Of a stretch of 64,000 nt of DNA, positions 52,062 to 60,103 are shown piece by piece; positions within the stretch are counted from its first letter, which is position 1; every line of letters begins with the position of its first letter. The stretch lies in the NCBI RefSeq assembly GCF_037861325.1, contig NZ_JAFELW010000007.1, one strand, 5' to 3'. This stretch comes from Riemerella anatipestifer_F. Lineage in GTDB: Bacteria; Bacteroidota; Bacteroidia; Flavobacteriales; Weeksellaceae. Below the pieces are notes generated by a model, which saw only the letters and a list, made by a program, of their open reading frames with translations, was not told the DNA's origin and searched no databases. Made by a program: the position numbers and the translations under genes.

Positions 52062-52826
52062 TTAAAAGTTAGGTTTTCTTTTTTCTAAAAAAGCAGAGAC
52101 TCCTTCCTTTTTATCTTCCATTTCAAATAGCTCTCCAAAAGCTTTTATTTCCACTTCGTAGCCGTTGTTACTATCTGATGCATTAACGGCTTCTATTGCT
52201 TTGCTAATGCCTTGTGGTGAGTTTTTAGCAATAGTTTCGGCTAGTAGTTTAGTTTGAGGTAGAAGTTCTTCTTGAGAGAAAATTTCGTTTACCAAACCAA
52301 TTTCTTTGGCTTTTTCTGCCGAAATCATTTTTGCGGAAAATATCATCTCGTTAGCAATACCTTTACCTACCAATTTAGGTAGCCTTTGGGTACCGCCATA
52401 TCCAGGAATAAGCCCTAAGGTAACTTCTGGTAAACCTAACTTCGCATTATCCGAAGCGTAGCGGATATGACACGCCATCGCTAACTCAAGTCCACCTCCA
52501 AGAGCGAATCCATTTACAGCGGCTATGACAGGTTTTTTGAGTTGTTCAATTTTGTTGAATAATGTACTTTGTCCTGTTCTTGCTAATTCTTCCGCTTTTG
52601 GTGTGTTGAAATCGCTAAACTCTTTAATGTCAGCCCCTGCAACAAAAGATTTAGCTCCACTTCCTGTGAGAATGATAACTCTGATATTTTGGTCAGACTC
52701 TAACTCGTCTAAAGCGGTGCTTAGTTCTTTTATAGTAGTAGCATTAAGGGCGTTAAGGCTCTCTGGCCTATTGATAGTGATGGTAGCGATTTTACCTTCT
52801 TTTTCTATGATAATATACTGATACAT
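52062..52826 (-). CDS. Enoyl-CoA hydratase/isomerase family protein
   Basis: 254 residues, crotonase fold. Oxyanion-hole segments KSFVAGADIKEFSD and ALGGGLELAMACHIRYAS are typical, with the catalytic Glu in LPEVTLGLIPGYGGTQRLP. It probably acts on short- or medium-chain enoyl-CoA; the exact substrate is unknown. Twelve bases upstream lies the aldo/keto reductase gene on the same strand. Confidence 0.94.
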   Translation of the reverse strand: MYQYIIIEKEGKIATITINRPESLNALNATTIKELSTALDELESDQNIRVIILTGSGAKSFVAGADIKEFSDFNTPKAEELARTGQSTLFNKIEQLKKPVIAAVNGFALGGGLELAMACHIRYASDNAKLGLPEVTLGLIPGYGGTQRLPKLVGKGIANEMIFSAKMISAEKAKEIGLVNEIFSQEELLPQTKLLAETIAKNSPQGISKAIEAVNASDSNNGYEVEIKAFGELFEMEDKKEGVSAFLEKRKPNF

Positions 52827-52837
52827 AATTTTTGTTT

Positions 52838-53989
52838 TTAAATGGTTGGAGTAGGAGCATTTTTCTCAATTAGTCCTAAAGTTTTTAACTCACTCCAAAA
52901 GGCTTTGTGGATGATTTCGTTTCCATGTAACGAAATGAAATTCTTGTAAATCTGTTCTGCATTTCTACAACCTGTGAGTACAGAAACTACGGCAGGGTGT
53001 GCCATTGCAAATTGTAGAGCAGCGGTTCTTAGGTTAGCACCGTATTTGGTAGCTACGGCTTGTAGTTGTTTTCTTTTTTCTGCAATTTCTTTAGGAGCTG
53101 GGTTGGGAGAGTAGTTCCAAGTTTCATTTCCTGCAAGATAACCACAGTTTAGTGGAGAACCGAGTATAATTTTCACCTTGTTTTTTTGTAAGGTAGGGAA
53201 GGTTTTATTTAGTGCTTGTTTGTGGTCTAGCAGAGAGTATTGTGTTGCCATTAGACAAATGTCTGGTTGTGAGAAATTCAATGCTTCCAAAACCGCATCA
53301 GGCTGATTGATGCCAAAGCCCCAACCTTTGATGATGCCTTCTTCCTTCATTTTGGCAAGCTCGGGGATAGCTCCTTTTTTAGCTTCTTCAAAATAGTTTT
53401 GATACTCTTCTTTAGAGCTAAAATTAGCAGGGTTTAAATCGTGAATAAAAACAAAATCCAACTTCTGAACGCCCAACCTTAATAGGCTGTCTTCTATTGA
53501 TTTTCTAGCTCCACTCGCTGTATAATCGTAATTGAAAACGGCATTCATTGGGTTTTTCCAAAGATGTTTAATTTGTTCCTTTGGAGCGATGCCAGGTTTT
53601 AAAATTCTTCCCACTTTGCTAGATAAAATATATTTATCCGAAGGCTTACCATCTAAAAATACCCCAAATCTCCTCTCACTAATTCCGTTGCCGTATCTAG
53701 GAGATGTGTCATAATAACGAACGCCTAGCTCCCATGCTTTTTCTAGAGTTTTTAGTGCGTCTTCCTCCGAAGTTGGTTTCCAAGCTCCTGCTAACGGAAC
53801 GCCACCAAGTCCTAATACTTTATTAAGGCTGTTGCCATCGTTTAGAGGAGGCATTTCTTCATTATATTCATCAATGTTTTCGTTGTCTTCATTGTTTACA
53901 ACAGTGCTTTGACCTAACAAAGTAGTAGGTACTGCAGCTGCTGATAATACGCCTAAACCTAAATTTTGTAAAAACTCTTTTCTTTTCAT
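52838..53989 (-). CDS. Aldo/keto reductase with export signal
   Basis: 383 residues. The N-terminus MKRKEFLQNLGLGVLSAAAV is a signal-like sequence (Bacteroidota oxidoreductases of this type often carry a Tat-like start, but no twin Arg is seen). AKR fold with catalytic Asp-Tyr in VRYYDTSPRYGNGISERRFG, Lys in YILSSKVGRIL and His in DFVFIHDLNP. NADP-dependent reduction of a carbonyl or sugar; substrate unknown. Confidence 0.9.
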   Translation of the reverse strand: MKRKEFLQNLGLGVLSAAAVPTTLLGQSTVVNNEDNENIDEYNEEMPPLNDGNSLNKVLGLGGVPLAGAWKPTSEEDALKTLEKAWELGVRYYDTSPRYGNGISERRFGVFLDGKPSDKYILSSKVGRILKPGIAPKEQIKHLWKNPMNAVFNYDYTASGARKSIEDSLLRLGVQKLDFVFIHDLNPANFSSKEEYQNYFEEAKKGAIPELAKMKEEGIIKGWGFGINQPDAVLEALNFSQPDICLMATQYSLLDHKQALNKTFPTLQKNKVKIILGSPLNCGYLAGNETWNYSPNPAPKEIAEKRKQLQAVATKYGANLRTAALQFAMAHPAVVSVLTGCRNAEQIYKNFISLHGNEIIHKAFWSELKTLGLIEKNAPTPTI

Positions 53990-54040
53990 ATTACTGCAAT
54001 TTTGTTTGGAGCCTAATATACAAAAAAATAATTAAGAGTC

Positions 54041-55528
54041 TTATCTCTGCTGATGCATTTCATTGAAATTGATGCTGATGCCAAGTCCAGAAGCTACTTT
54101 CATTCCTAAGTCTAAATTAGCACGGAAGAAATGGCAGAGCTGTCTATTGATGATTTCCTCTCTTCTTTCGCCATCAATTTTTTGCATATGGTTTATAATA
54201 TTTTTTACAAGGTTGGCTCTAGCTTGGTCGTCCATCGCTTTGGAATAAAGTAACCCTGGTTGTGTAAAGTGGTCATCATCATTTTCATTTCGGTTGAAAA
54301 AAGCCACTTTATTATTATCTAAATGATATTCGTGAGCTTTGTAGGACGAGTCAGGTTTTATATTATCAAAGCTGTTTGGGTAATAGTTAGGACTGTCTTT
54401 ATAGTTTGAAGCATCTGCCATTGCACCATCTCTATGATAATGATTTACCGAGAACGGACAACGATTAACCTGCAACTGATAAGCATTAACGCCCACTCTA
54501 TAACGATGTGCATCTGGATAGGAGAAAATGCGTCCTTGTAGCATTTTGTCAGGAGAAAGTCCAATACCATCAATAATATTGCTAGGAGCAAATATAGACT
54601 GCTCTACTTCCGCAAAATAATTATCAGGAATTTTGTTGAGTTCCATTTCTCCAACTTCTATTAAAGGAAACTCGCTATAAGGCCAAACTTTGGTTATATC
54701 AAAAGGATTCCAGCGGAACTCATTAGCTTGTTCTTCAGTCATTACCTGTATGTAGAGTGTCCATTTAGGGAAGTTGCCACTTTCTATTGCATTCACAAGG
54801 TCTTCTTGGGCAAAGTCTGGGTTTTCACCTTTCATTTTCACAGCTTCCTCATCGGTAAAGTTTTTAATACCTTGTTTGGTTTTAAAATGGAATTTTACCC
54901 AAACTCTTTCATTATTAGCGTTAATCATAGAAAAGGTGTGGGAGCCAAAGCCGTGCATATGACGATAGCCGTAAGGTGTACCTCTATCTGACATCAGTAT
55001 AAGCACTTGATGAAGAGATTCAGGGTTAAGTGACCAAAAATCCCACATCATGGTATGGCTTTTGAGGTTGGTTTTTGGGTGTCTTTTCTGTGTATGAATG
55101 AAATCAGAGAATTTTTTGGCATCTTTAATGAAGAATACAGGTGTATTGTTGCCTACTAAATCCCAATTTCCGTCTTCTGTATAAAATTTAAGAGCGAAGC
55201 CTCTAGGGTCTCTTTCGGTATCGGCACTACCTTTCTCACCACCAACCGTCGAGAAACGAGCAAACATCTTGCAGGTGTTACCTACTTTAGAGAAGAGTTT
55301 AGCTTTAGTATATTTGGTAATATCATTAGTTACGGTAAATGTTCCGTAAGCTCCTGTCCCTTTTGCATGTACTACTCTTTCTGGTATTCTTTCTCTTACG
55401 AAATGTGCCAGTTTTTCCTGTAAAACAAAATCTTGTAATAGGACAGGACCTCTAGCGCCTACAGTCTGTGAGTCTTCGTATTCGTAGTAAGGACTTCCAG
55501 AGGCGGTGGTGAGTTTTTTATGAGACAT
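54041..55528 (-). CDS. katA: Monofunctional heme catalase
   Basis: 495 residues, small-subunit clade. Active-site His in RVVHAKGTGAYGTF, Asn in VGNNTPVFFIKDA, and the heme-ligating Tyr in GRIFSYPDAHRYRVGVN. Splits hydrogen peroxide. It is transcribed divergently from a LysR-type OxyR homologue 139 bases away, which very probably controls it. Together with katG it gives two catalases. Confidence 0.98.
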   Translation of the reverse strand: MSHKKLTTASGSPYYEYEDSQTVGARGPVLLQDFVLQEKLAHFVRERIPERVVHAKGTGAYGTFTVTNDITKYTKAKLFSKVGNTCKMFARFSTVGGEKGSADTERDPRGFALKFYTEDGNWDLVGNNTPVFFIKDAKKFSDFIHTQKRHPKTNLKSHTMMWDFWSLNPESLHQVLILMSDRGTPYGYRHMHGFGSHTFSMINANNERVWVKFHFKTKQGIKNFTDEEAVKMKGENPDFAQEDLVNAIESGNFPKWTLYIQVMTEEQANEFRWNPFDITKVWPYSEFPLIEVGEMELNKIPDNYFAEVEQSIFAPSNIIDGIGLSPDKMLQGRIFSYPDAHRYRVGVNAYQLQVNRCPFSVNHYHRDGAMADASNYKDSPNYYPNSFDNIKPDSSYKAHEYHLDNNKVAFFNRNENDDDHFTQPGLLYSKAMDDQARANLVKNIINHMQKIDGERREEIINRQLCHFFRANLDLGMKVASGLGISINFNEMHQQR

Positions 55529-55554
55529 ATTTTTATCTTTATTTTAGGTTAAAA

Positions 55555-55568
55555 CTACACTATTGTAG
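55555..55568. promoter_or_regulatory. Candidate OxyR operator between katA and oxyR
   Basis: CTACA-CTAT-TGTAG, a short perfect dyad located between the divergent katA and oxyR genes. A LysR-type regulator commonly binds a dyad in such a gap. Only the symmetry and position support it. Confidence 0.35.
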
Positions 55569-55614
55569 ATTCGTAAAATTAAACAAATTTAGGTATAAAA
55601 TGAATAAACATTAG

Positions 55615-55622
55615 TATATTTG
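55615..55622 (+). promoter_or_regulatory. -7 element of oxyR
   Basis: TATATTTG, 45 bases upstream of the ATG at 55668. A TTG start at 55620 would lie inside it. Confidence 0.5.
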
Positions 55623-55667
55623 CGTAGAAAAATTTTAGGGAAGCCTTATTTACAATTCTATAAAATA

Positions 55668-56618
55668 ATGAATGTTCAGCAATTAGAATACCTCATTTCT
55701 GTAGATAAACACAAGCATTTTGGTAAAGCAGCTCAGGCTTGTTTTATCACTCAGCCTACACTTAGTGCGATGATACAGAAATTGGAAGAAGAGCTAGATG
55801 TTAAAATATTTGACCGCTCGACTCATCCAATAAGAACCACAGATGCAGGTAAGGAAATCCTGCAACATGCTTATAGAATTATTGATGAGATTAATGAGAT
55901 GAAAAATAAGGCGAACAGTCTTAATAATATTTTGGCGGGGAAGGTGGTGTTGGGTATTATCCCTACGGTGTCTCCGTTTATACTTCCTGTGGAAATTTTT
56001 GATTTTCTATCACAAAATCCCAATATAGAAATGGAAGTAAAGGAACTCAATACGGATAGTGTGATAAAGGCATTGAAATCAGGCGAGATAGATGCAGGTA
56101 TTATTGCGACACCTCATCACGATGCTGATGAGTTTTTTAAAGATGTTTTGTTTAATGAAGAATTGATGCTGTACTCTTCTGAGTATGGTGGGGAAAATGA
56201 GAGTAAATTTGTACTTCCTCAAGATATAAAAGCGGATAAAATATGGCTTTTGGAAGAGGGGAATTGCCTGACGACTCAATTTGAGAATATATGTAATCTT
56301 AAAGAGAATAGATTGAAACCTAATAATCTTGATTTTAAAGCAACGAGTATCAGTTCTTTACTTCAAATCGTGGATAGAGTGGGAGGAATTACGCTGTTAC
56401 CTGAACTTGCGGCTAACCAGCTAGAGAACACTCAAAAGGCTAAAATATCAAGGTTTAGAAAGCCTTTTCCTTATAGAGAAATTAGTTTAATCTATTATAA
56501 ACCTACCTATAAGCAGAAAATTTTAGATGAGTTTGTAAAAGTGGTGAGAGAGTCGGTTCAGCCGAAACTTAATTACACGAAAGCTCCAAAAGATTATGTT
56601 AACATTAGACCAGATTAA
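55668..56618 (+). CDS. oxyR: LysR-type peroxide regulator OxyR
   Basis: 316 residues from the ATG at 55668. The winged HTH is at the N-terminus (MNVQQLEYLISVDKHKHFGK, AAQACFITQPTLSAMIQKLE). In the C-terminal sensor domain two cysteines lie in WLLEEGNCLTTQFENIC, eleven residues apart, matching the redox pair of OxyR. Divergent from katA. It is a likely activator of katA, and perhaps of katG and dps. Confidence 0.93.
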   Translation: MNVQQLEYLISVDKHKHFGKAAQACFITQPTLSAMIQKLEEELDVKIFDRSTHPIRTTDAGKEILQHAYRIIDEINEMKNKANSLNNILAGKVVLGIIPTVSPFILPVEIFDFLSQNPNIEMEVKELNTDSVIKALKSGEIDAGIIATPHHDADEFFKDVLFNEELMLYSSEYGGENESKFVLPQDIKADKIWLLEEGNCLTTQFENICNLKENRLKPNNLDFKATSISSLLQIVDRVGGITLLPELAANQLENTQKAKISRFRKPFPYREISLIYYKPTYKQKILDEFVKVVRESVQPKLNYTKAPKDYVNIRPD

Positions 56619-56624
56619 ATAGTT

Positions 56625-56655
56625 TTTGCTATAAATAAAAACTTTTATAACTTTG
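56625..56655 (+). promoter_or_regulatory. Consensus promoter of metK
   Basis: TTTG (56625-56628), 19 bases, TAACTTTG (56648-56655). Exact fit to the consensus. Transcription would begin near 56662, immediately before the riboswitch-like sequence. Confidence 0.85.
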
Positions 56656-56665
56656 CAGACTCAAA

Positions 56666-56718
56666 GTAAAGAGGAAAAATTTGACTGATTGCAACCTCAT
56701 TAAAAAATGCTAAAACAG
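56666..56718 (+). ncRNA. SAM-II-like riboswitch upstream of metK
   Basis: The leader contains AAAGAGG, then ATTTGACTGATTGCAACC, TC, a short A/T spacer, and AATGCTAAAACAG. GAGG (56671-56674) pairs with CCTC (56695-56698) as the first helix. The conserved strings AUUUrAC..AUUGCAA and AAUGCUAAA match the SAM-II pseudoknot consensus. A role in repressing the SAM synthetase gene when SAM is high is a natural fit. A weak CTAAAA/TTTTAG hairpin (56710-56731), followed by a T-rich stretch, may be the expression platform. Confidence 0.75.
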
Positions 56719-56793
56719 ATTTCTATTTTAGTTTCTTTTTGATGTTCTTCGGTCTTATTTTTAGTATTAAATTTTAATTAAATAATAAAAAAT

Positions 56794-58074
56794 ATGCCGT
56801 ATTTATTCACATCTGAATCCGTTTCAGAAGGACATCCTGATAAAATTGCAGACCAAATTTCTGATGCTTTAATAGACCATTTTCTTGCCTACGATGAGAA
56901 GGCAAAGGTGGCTTGTGAAACTTTAGTAACCACAGGGCAAGTTATTTTGGCAGGAGAGGTTAAATCTTCGGCTTACTTAGATGTGCAAACCATTGCCAGA
57001 GAGGTTATTAACGAGATAGGCTATACTAAAGGCGAGTATATGTTTAATGGAGATTCTTGTGGGGTTTTATCTGCTATCCACGAGCAGTCGCCAGAAATTA
57101 ATCAAGGGGTTGATAGAGTGGTAGCTGAAGATAATTTTGAAGCAAAAGCTCAGGCTCAAGGTGCGGGCGACCAAGGAATGATGTTCGGTTATGCAACCAA
57201 CGAAACCGACAATTATATGCCTTTGGCTTTAGATTTGGCACACGCTATTTTGAGGGAACTGTCTGCAATCAGAAGGGAAGGAACAGAAATAAAATACCTT
57301 CGTCCCGATGCTAAAAGTCAGGTAACCATAGAGTATTCTGATGACCATAAGCCTATCCGAATTGATAGCATTGTAATATCCACTCAGCACGATGAGTTTT
57401 CTGATGATGATGCAATGTTAGCTCAGATTAGGAAGGATTTAACAGAAATTCTCATTCCTAGAGTGGTTGCTAAGCAAAAACCAGAGATACAGAAGTTATT
57501 TAATAATGATATTAAATACCATATCAATCCTACAGGGAAGTTTGTAATCGGGGGACCACACGGCGATACAGGGCTTACAGGTAGAAAGATAATTGTAGAT
57601 ACTTACGGTGGTAAAGGGGCTCACGGAGGCGGTGCTTTTTCGGGTAAAGACCCTTCCAAAGTAGACCGAAGTGCAGCGTATGCCACGAGACATATTGCTA
57701 AAAATTTAGTGGCTGCTGGGGTGGCAGATGAGGTGCTGGTTCAAGTCTCTTATGCTATTGGTGTGGCAGAGCCTTGTGGGCTTTACATCAATACCTACGG
57801 AACCTCTAAGGTGCCTTATAGCGATGGGGAAATAGCGGAAAAATTAAAAGGTATTTTTGATTTGAGACCTTACGCCATAGAAACTAATTTAAAACTAAGA
57901 AACCCTATCTACAGAGAAACGGCGGCTTATGGGCATATGGGTAGAGAGTCTTATATCGCAGATAAGGTATTTAATGAAGGTAGAGAAAACGAGCTTGTGA
58001 TAAAAGATTTAGAGTTCTTTACTTGGGAAAAATTAGATAGAGTAGAGGATATTAAGAAAGCCTTTAATCTCTAA
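56794..58074 (+). CDS. metK: S-adenosylmethionine synthetase
   Basis: 426 residues. Makes SAM from methionine and ATP. SESVSEGHPDKIADQISDAL near the N-terminus, GAGDQGMMFGYATNET, GGPHGDTGLTGRKIIVDTYG and GGGAFSGKDPSKVDRSAAYA are all conserved. Slightly longer than the E. coli enzyme, as usual in Bacteroidota. It is monocistronic, behind a consensus promoter and a SAM-II-like element. Confidence 0.99.
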   Translation: MPYLFTSESVSEGHPDKIADQISDALIDHFLAYDEKAKVACETLVTTGQVILAGEVKSSAYLDVQTIAREVINEIGYTKGEYMFNGDSCGVLSAIHEQSPEINQGVDRVVAEDNFEAKAQAQGAGDQGMMFGYATNETDNYMPLALDLAHAILRELSAIRREGTEIKYLRPDAKSQVTIEYSDDHKPIRIDSIVISTQHDEFSDDDAMLAQIRKDLTEILIPRVVAKQKPEIQKLFNNDIKYHINPTGKFVIGGPHGDTGLTGRKIIVDTYGGKGAHGGGAFSGKDPSKVDRSAAYATRHIAKNLVAAGVADEVLVQVSYAIGVAEPCGLYINTYGTSKVPYSDGEIAEKLKGIFDLRPYAIETNLKLRNPIYRETAAYGHMGRESYIADKVFNEGRENELVIKDLEFFTWEKLDRVEDIKKAFNL

Positions 58075-58140
58075 ACATAAATTACATTTATTACTAAATG
58101 ATAGACTCTATCTATGTTAAAGTTTTATAAAATTTTAAAT

Positions 58141-58166
58141 AATCATTCCTGAATAGAGGAATAATT
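58141..58166. promoter_or_regulatory. Dyad upstream of the superoxide dismutase gene
   Basis: AATCATTCCT (58141-58150) and AGGAATAATT (58157-58166) match at nine of ten positions. The dyad ends four bases before the -7 element TAAATTTG (58170-58177), so a regulator bound here would cover the -33 region. Confidence 0.4.
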
Positions 58167-58219
58167 ACTTAAATTTGGAGGCAAACATTGATAAAGTTAA
58201 ATTAAAAAACAAAATTATT

Positions 58220-58816
58220 ATGTCATTTGAATTACCAAAACTAGGATACGCTTACGATGCTCTAGAGCCGCACATTGATGCAAGAACGATGGAAATACAC
58301 CATACTAAGCACCACCAAGCCTATATAGATAACCTCAATAAAGCAATTGCTGGAACGGAGTTAGAAGGCAAGTCTATAGAGGAAGTTTGCCAACAGGGAA
58401 GCGATAAGCCAGCTGTCAGAAACAATGGTGGTGGACACTTTAACCATACTCTTTTTTGGGAGGTTTTAACTCCAGGAGGAAGCAAAGAGCCTGTAGGAAA
58501 AGTGAAAGAAGAGATTGAGAAAATGGGAGGTTTTGATAAGTTTAAAACGGATTTCTCGGAAGCGGCAAAAACAAGATTTGGTTCTGGTTGGGCGTGGCTT
58601 TGCAAAATGCCAGATGGATCTTTAGAAGTATGTTCTTCGGCTAATCAAGATAACCCATTGATGCCAAATGTAGGCTGTGGTGGTACACCTATCTTAGGAT
58701 TAGATGTGTGGGAGCACGCTTATTACCTTAATTACCAAAACAGAAGACCAGACTATGTAACGGCTTTCTTTGAAGTGATTAACTGGGATAAAGTAGAAGA
58801 AAACTACAATAAATAA
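58220..58816 (+). CDS. Fe/Mn superoxide dismutase
   Basis: 198 residues from the ATG at 58220 (MSFELPKLGYAYDALEPHID), the usual start; the upstream TTG at 58175 falls inside the -7 element. Metal ligands: His27 in MEIHHTKHH, His in GGHFNHTLFWEVL, Asp and His in LDVWEHAYYLNYQNRR. Converts superoxide to peroxide and oxygen in the cytoplasm. Metal choice is not decided here. Confidence 0.96.
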   Translation: MSFELPKLGYAYDALEPHIDARTMEIHHTKHHQAYIDNLNKAIAGTELEGKSIEEVCQQGSDKPAVRNNGGGHFNHTLFWEVLTPGGSKEPVGKVKEEIEKMGGFDKFKTDFSEAAKTRFGSGWAWLCKMPDGSLEVCSSANQDNPLMPNVGCGGTPILGLDVWEHAYYLNYQNRRPDYVTAFFEVINWDKVEENYNK

Positions 58817-58839
58817 TCCTTTTTAGAATTAAAAATAAA

Positions 58840-58873
58840 GAAGCATCATCTGACTAAGGTGGTGCTTTTTTTG
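58840..58873 (+). terminator. Terminator of the superoxide dismutase gene
   Basis: AAGCATCATC (58841-58850) pairs, with two G-T pairs, to GGTGGTGCTT (58858-58867), then seven T. Confidence 0.8.
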
Positions 58874-58906
58874 ATTTCAAGTTTTCGTTGGTTGGGCATT
58901 TATCCG

Positions 58907-58914
58907 TATCTTTG
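58907..58914 (+). promoter_or_regulatory. -7 element of nusB
   Basis: TATCTTTG, 21 bases upstream of the ATG at 58936. Confidence 0.5.
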
Positions 58915-58935
58915 CCACCGAAAAAGACCTTTGAA

Positions 58936-59841
58936 ATGTTAGGAAGAAGACAAATACGAGAAAAAGTAGTACAAACCCTTTATGCTTACCAGCAAAATCC
59001 ACTTAGCCAAGATGCGTTGCAGAGAAAAATGTTCTCAGAAATAGAGAAGATTTATCATTTGTATGTTTATCAGCTTAATTTTTTAGTTGGTCTAAAACAT
59101 TTGGCGGAACACCAAATGGAAATAAGCAAAGGTAAGTTTTTAAAGACCGAGGAAGACCTTAATCCTAATCAGAAGTTCATTAGAAACCAAGTCTTAGAAA
59201 ATATAGAGAATAATCAGGAGCGACTTTCGTTTACCTCAAAACATCAAAATTTAAAGTGGGACTTAGATGATGATTTGTTGGTAAAGACTTTCCAAAGGAT
59301 GAAGGCTGGGAAGCGTTACCAAGATTTTATGCAGAGCGAAGAAGTGTCTTTTGAAGACGACCAAAAATTCCTTGGGAAATTGTTTTTGAGATATGTGGCA
59401 GAAAATGAGGCATTCCATGAGTTGATGGAAGAGAAAGAAATTAGCTGGGCAGATGACCTACATATTTCTAATACGATGATACAAAAGACCATTGGTTTTA
59501 TAAGAGAAGGCGAACCAAGCCATACACTTATCAAAATTATTAAAGATGAGGAAGACAGAAGTTTTGCACAAAAGCTATTACAATACAGCTTAAACCATTG
59601 GGAAGATACGGAAGTAAAGCTAAAAGAACGCCTTAAAAATTGGGAGCTAGACCGAGTTTCTCTTATGGATAGAGTGATTTTGATAGCGGCTATCACAGAA
59701 TTAGATCATTTTCCATTAACGCCTTCTAAAGTGATTATCAACGAATATATAGAAATTTCTAAGGCGTTTTCTACAGATAAAAGTCAAGTGTTTATCAACG
59801 GACTTTTAGGTAAATATGCAGAAGACATCAATCGTTTTTAA
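58936..59841 (+). CDS. nusB: Transcription antitermination factor NusB
   Basis: 301 residues from the ATG at 58936. Bacteroidota NusB is about twice the size of E. coli NusB, with the conserved domain at the C-terminus: LDRVSLMDRVILIAAITELD, TPSKVIINEYIEISKAFSTD and SQVFINGLLGKYAED. The N-terminus MLGRRQIREKVVQTLYAYQQ is also typical. Binds boxA with S10 during rRNA transcription. The integrative element begins directly downstream; the partners usually found after nusB in this group are not in the window. Confidence 0.94.
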   Translation: MLGRRQIREKVVQTLYAYQQNPLSQDALQRKMFSEIEKIYHLYVYQLNFLVGLKHLAEHQMEISKGKFLKTEEDLNPNQKFIRNQVLENIENNQERLSFTSKHQNLKWDLDDDLLVKTFQRMKAGKRYQDFMQSEEVSFEDDQKFLGKLFLRYVAENEAFHELMEEKEISWADDLHISNTMIQKTIGFIREGEPSHTLIKIIKDEEDRSFAQKLLQYSLNHWEDTEVKLKERLKNWELDRVSLMDRVILIAAITELDHFPLTPSKVIINEYIEISKAFSTDKSQVFINGLLGKYAEDINRF

Positions 59842-59865
59842 AATAAACATTTAGTCAAAAAGCAA

Positions 59866-59887
59866 AATTATGAAAAAAATCATAATT
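59866..59887 (+). other. Hairpin after nusB
   Basis: AATTATGA, six A, TCATAATT: perfect eight-pair stem. No T run follows, so it is either a weak terminator or an element boundary feature. Confidence 0.5.
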
Positions 59888-59973
59888 AGTTGTAAAATAA
59901 GAGATTAATTGTTTATTTACCTTTAACTTGCAGACTGTGATTTACTGAGATTTGACCTCAAATGACAAAGTTG

Positions 59974-60090
59974 AGTTACTTATCAGTTACTTGATTTGTA
60001 TAGAAAGTTTTTCATTAAAGAGGTTATATTTCAGTAATTTGCGTAAAATTTCATCTTTCATTGTTACTCAATAGAAACTAATTTAGTAAC
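59974..60090. repeat. Repeated GTTACT sites in front of the integrase gene
   Basis: AGTTACT at 59974-59980 and 59985-59991, GTTACT at 60063-60068 and the inverted copy AGTAAC at 60085-60090. Short repeats of this kind upstream of an integrase gene could be arm-type binding sites of the left attachment region. A string GTAATTTGCG (60034-60043) resembles the GTAnnTTTGC core of CTnDOT-type elements but is one base short. Confidence 0.4.
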
Positions 60091-60103
60091 TATAAAATAT
60101 GGA

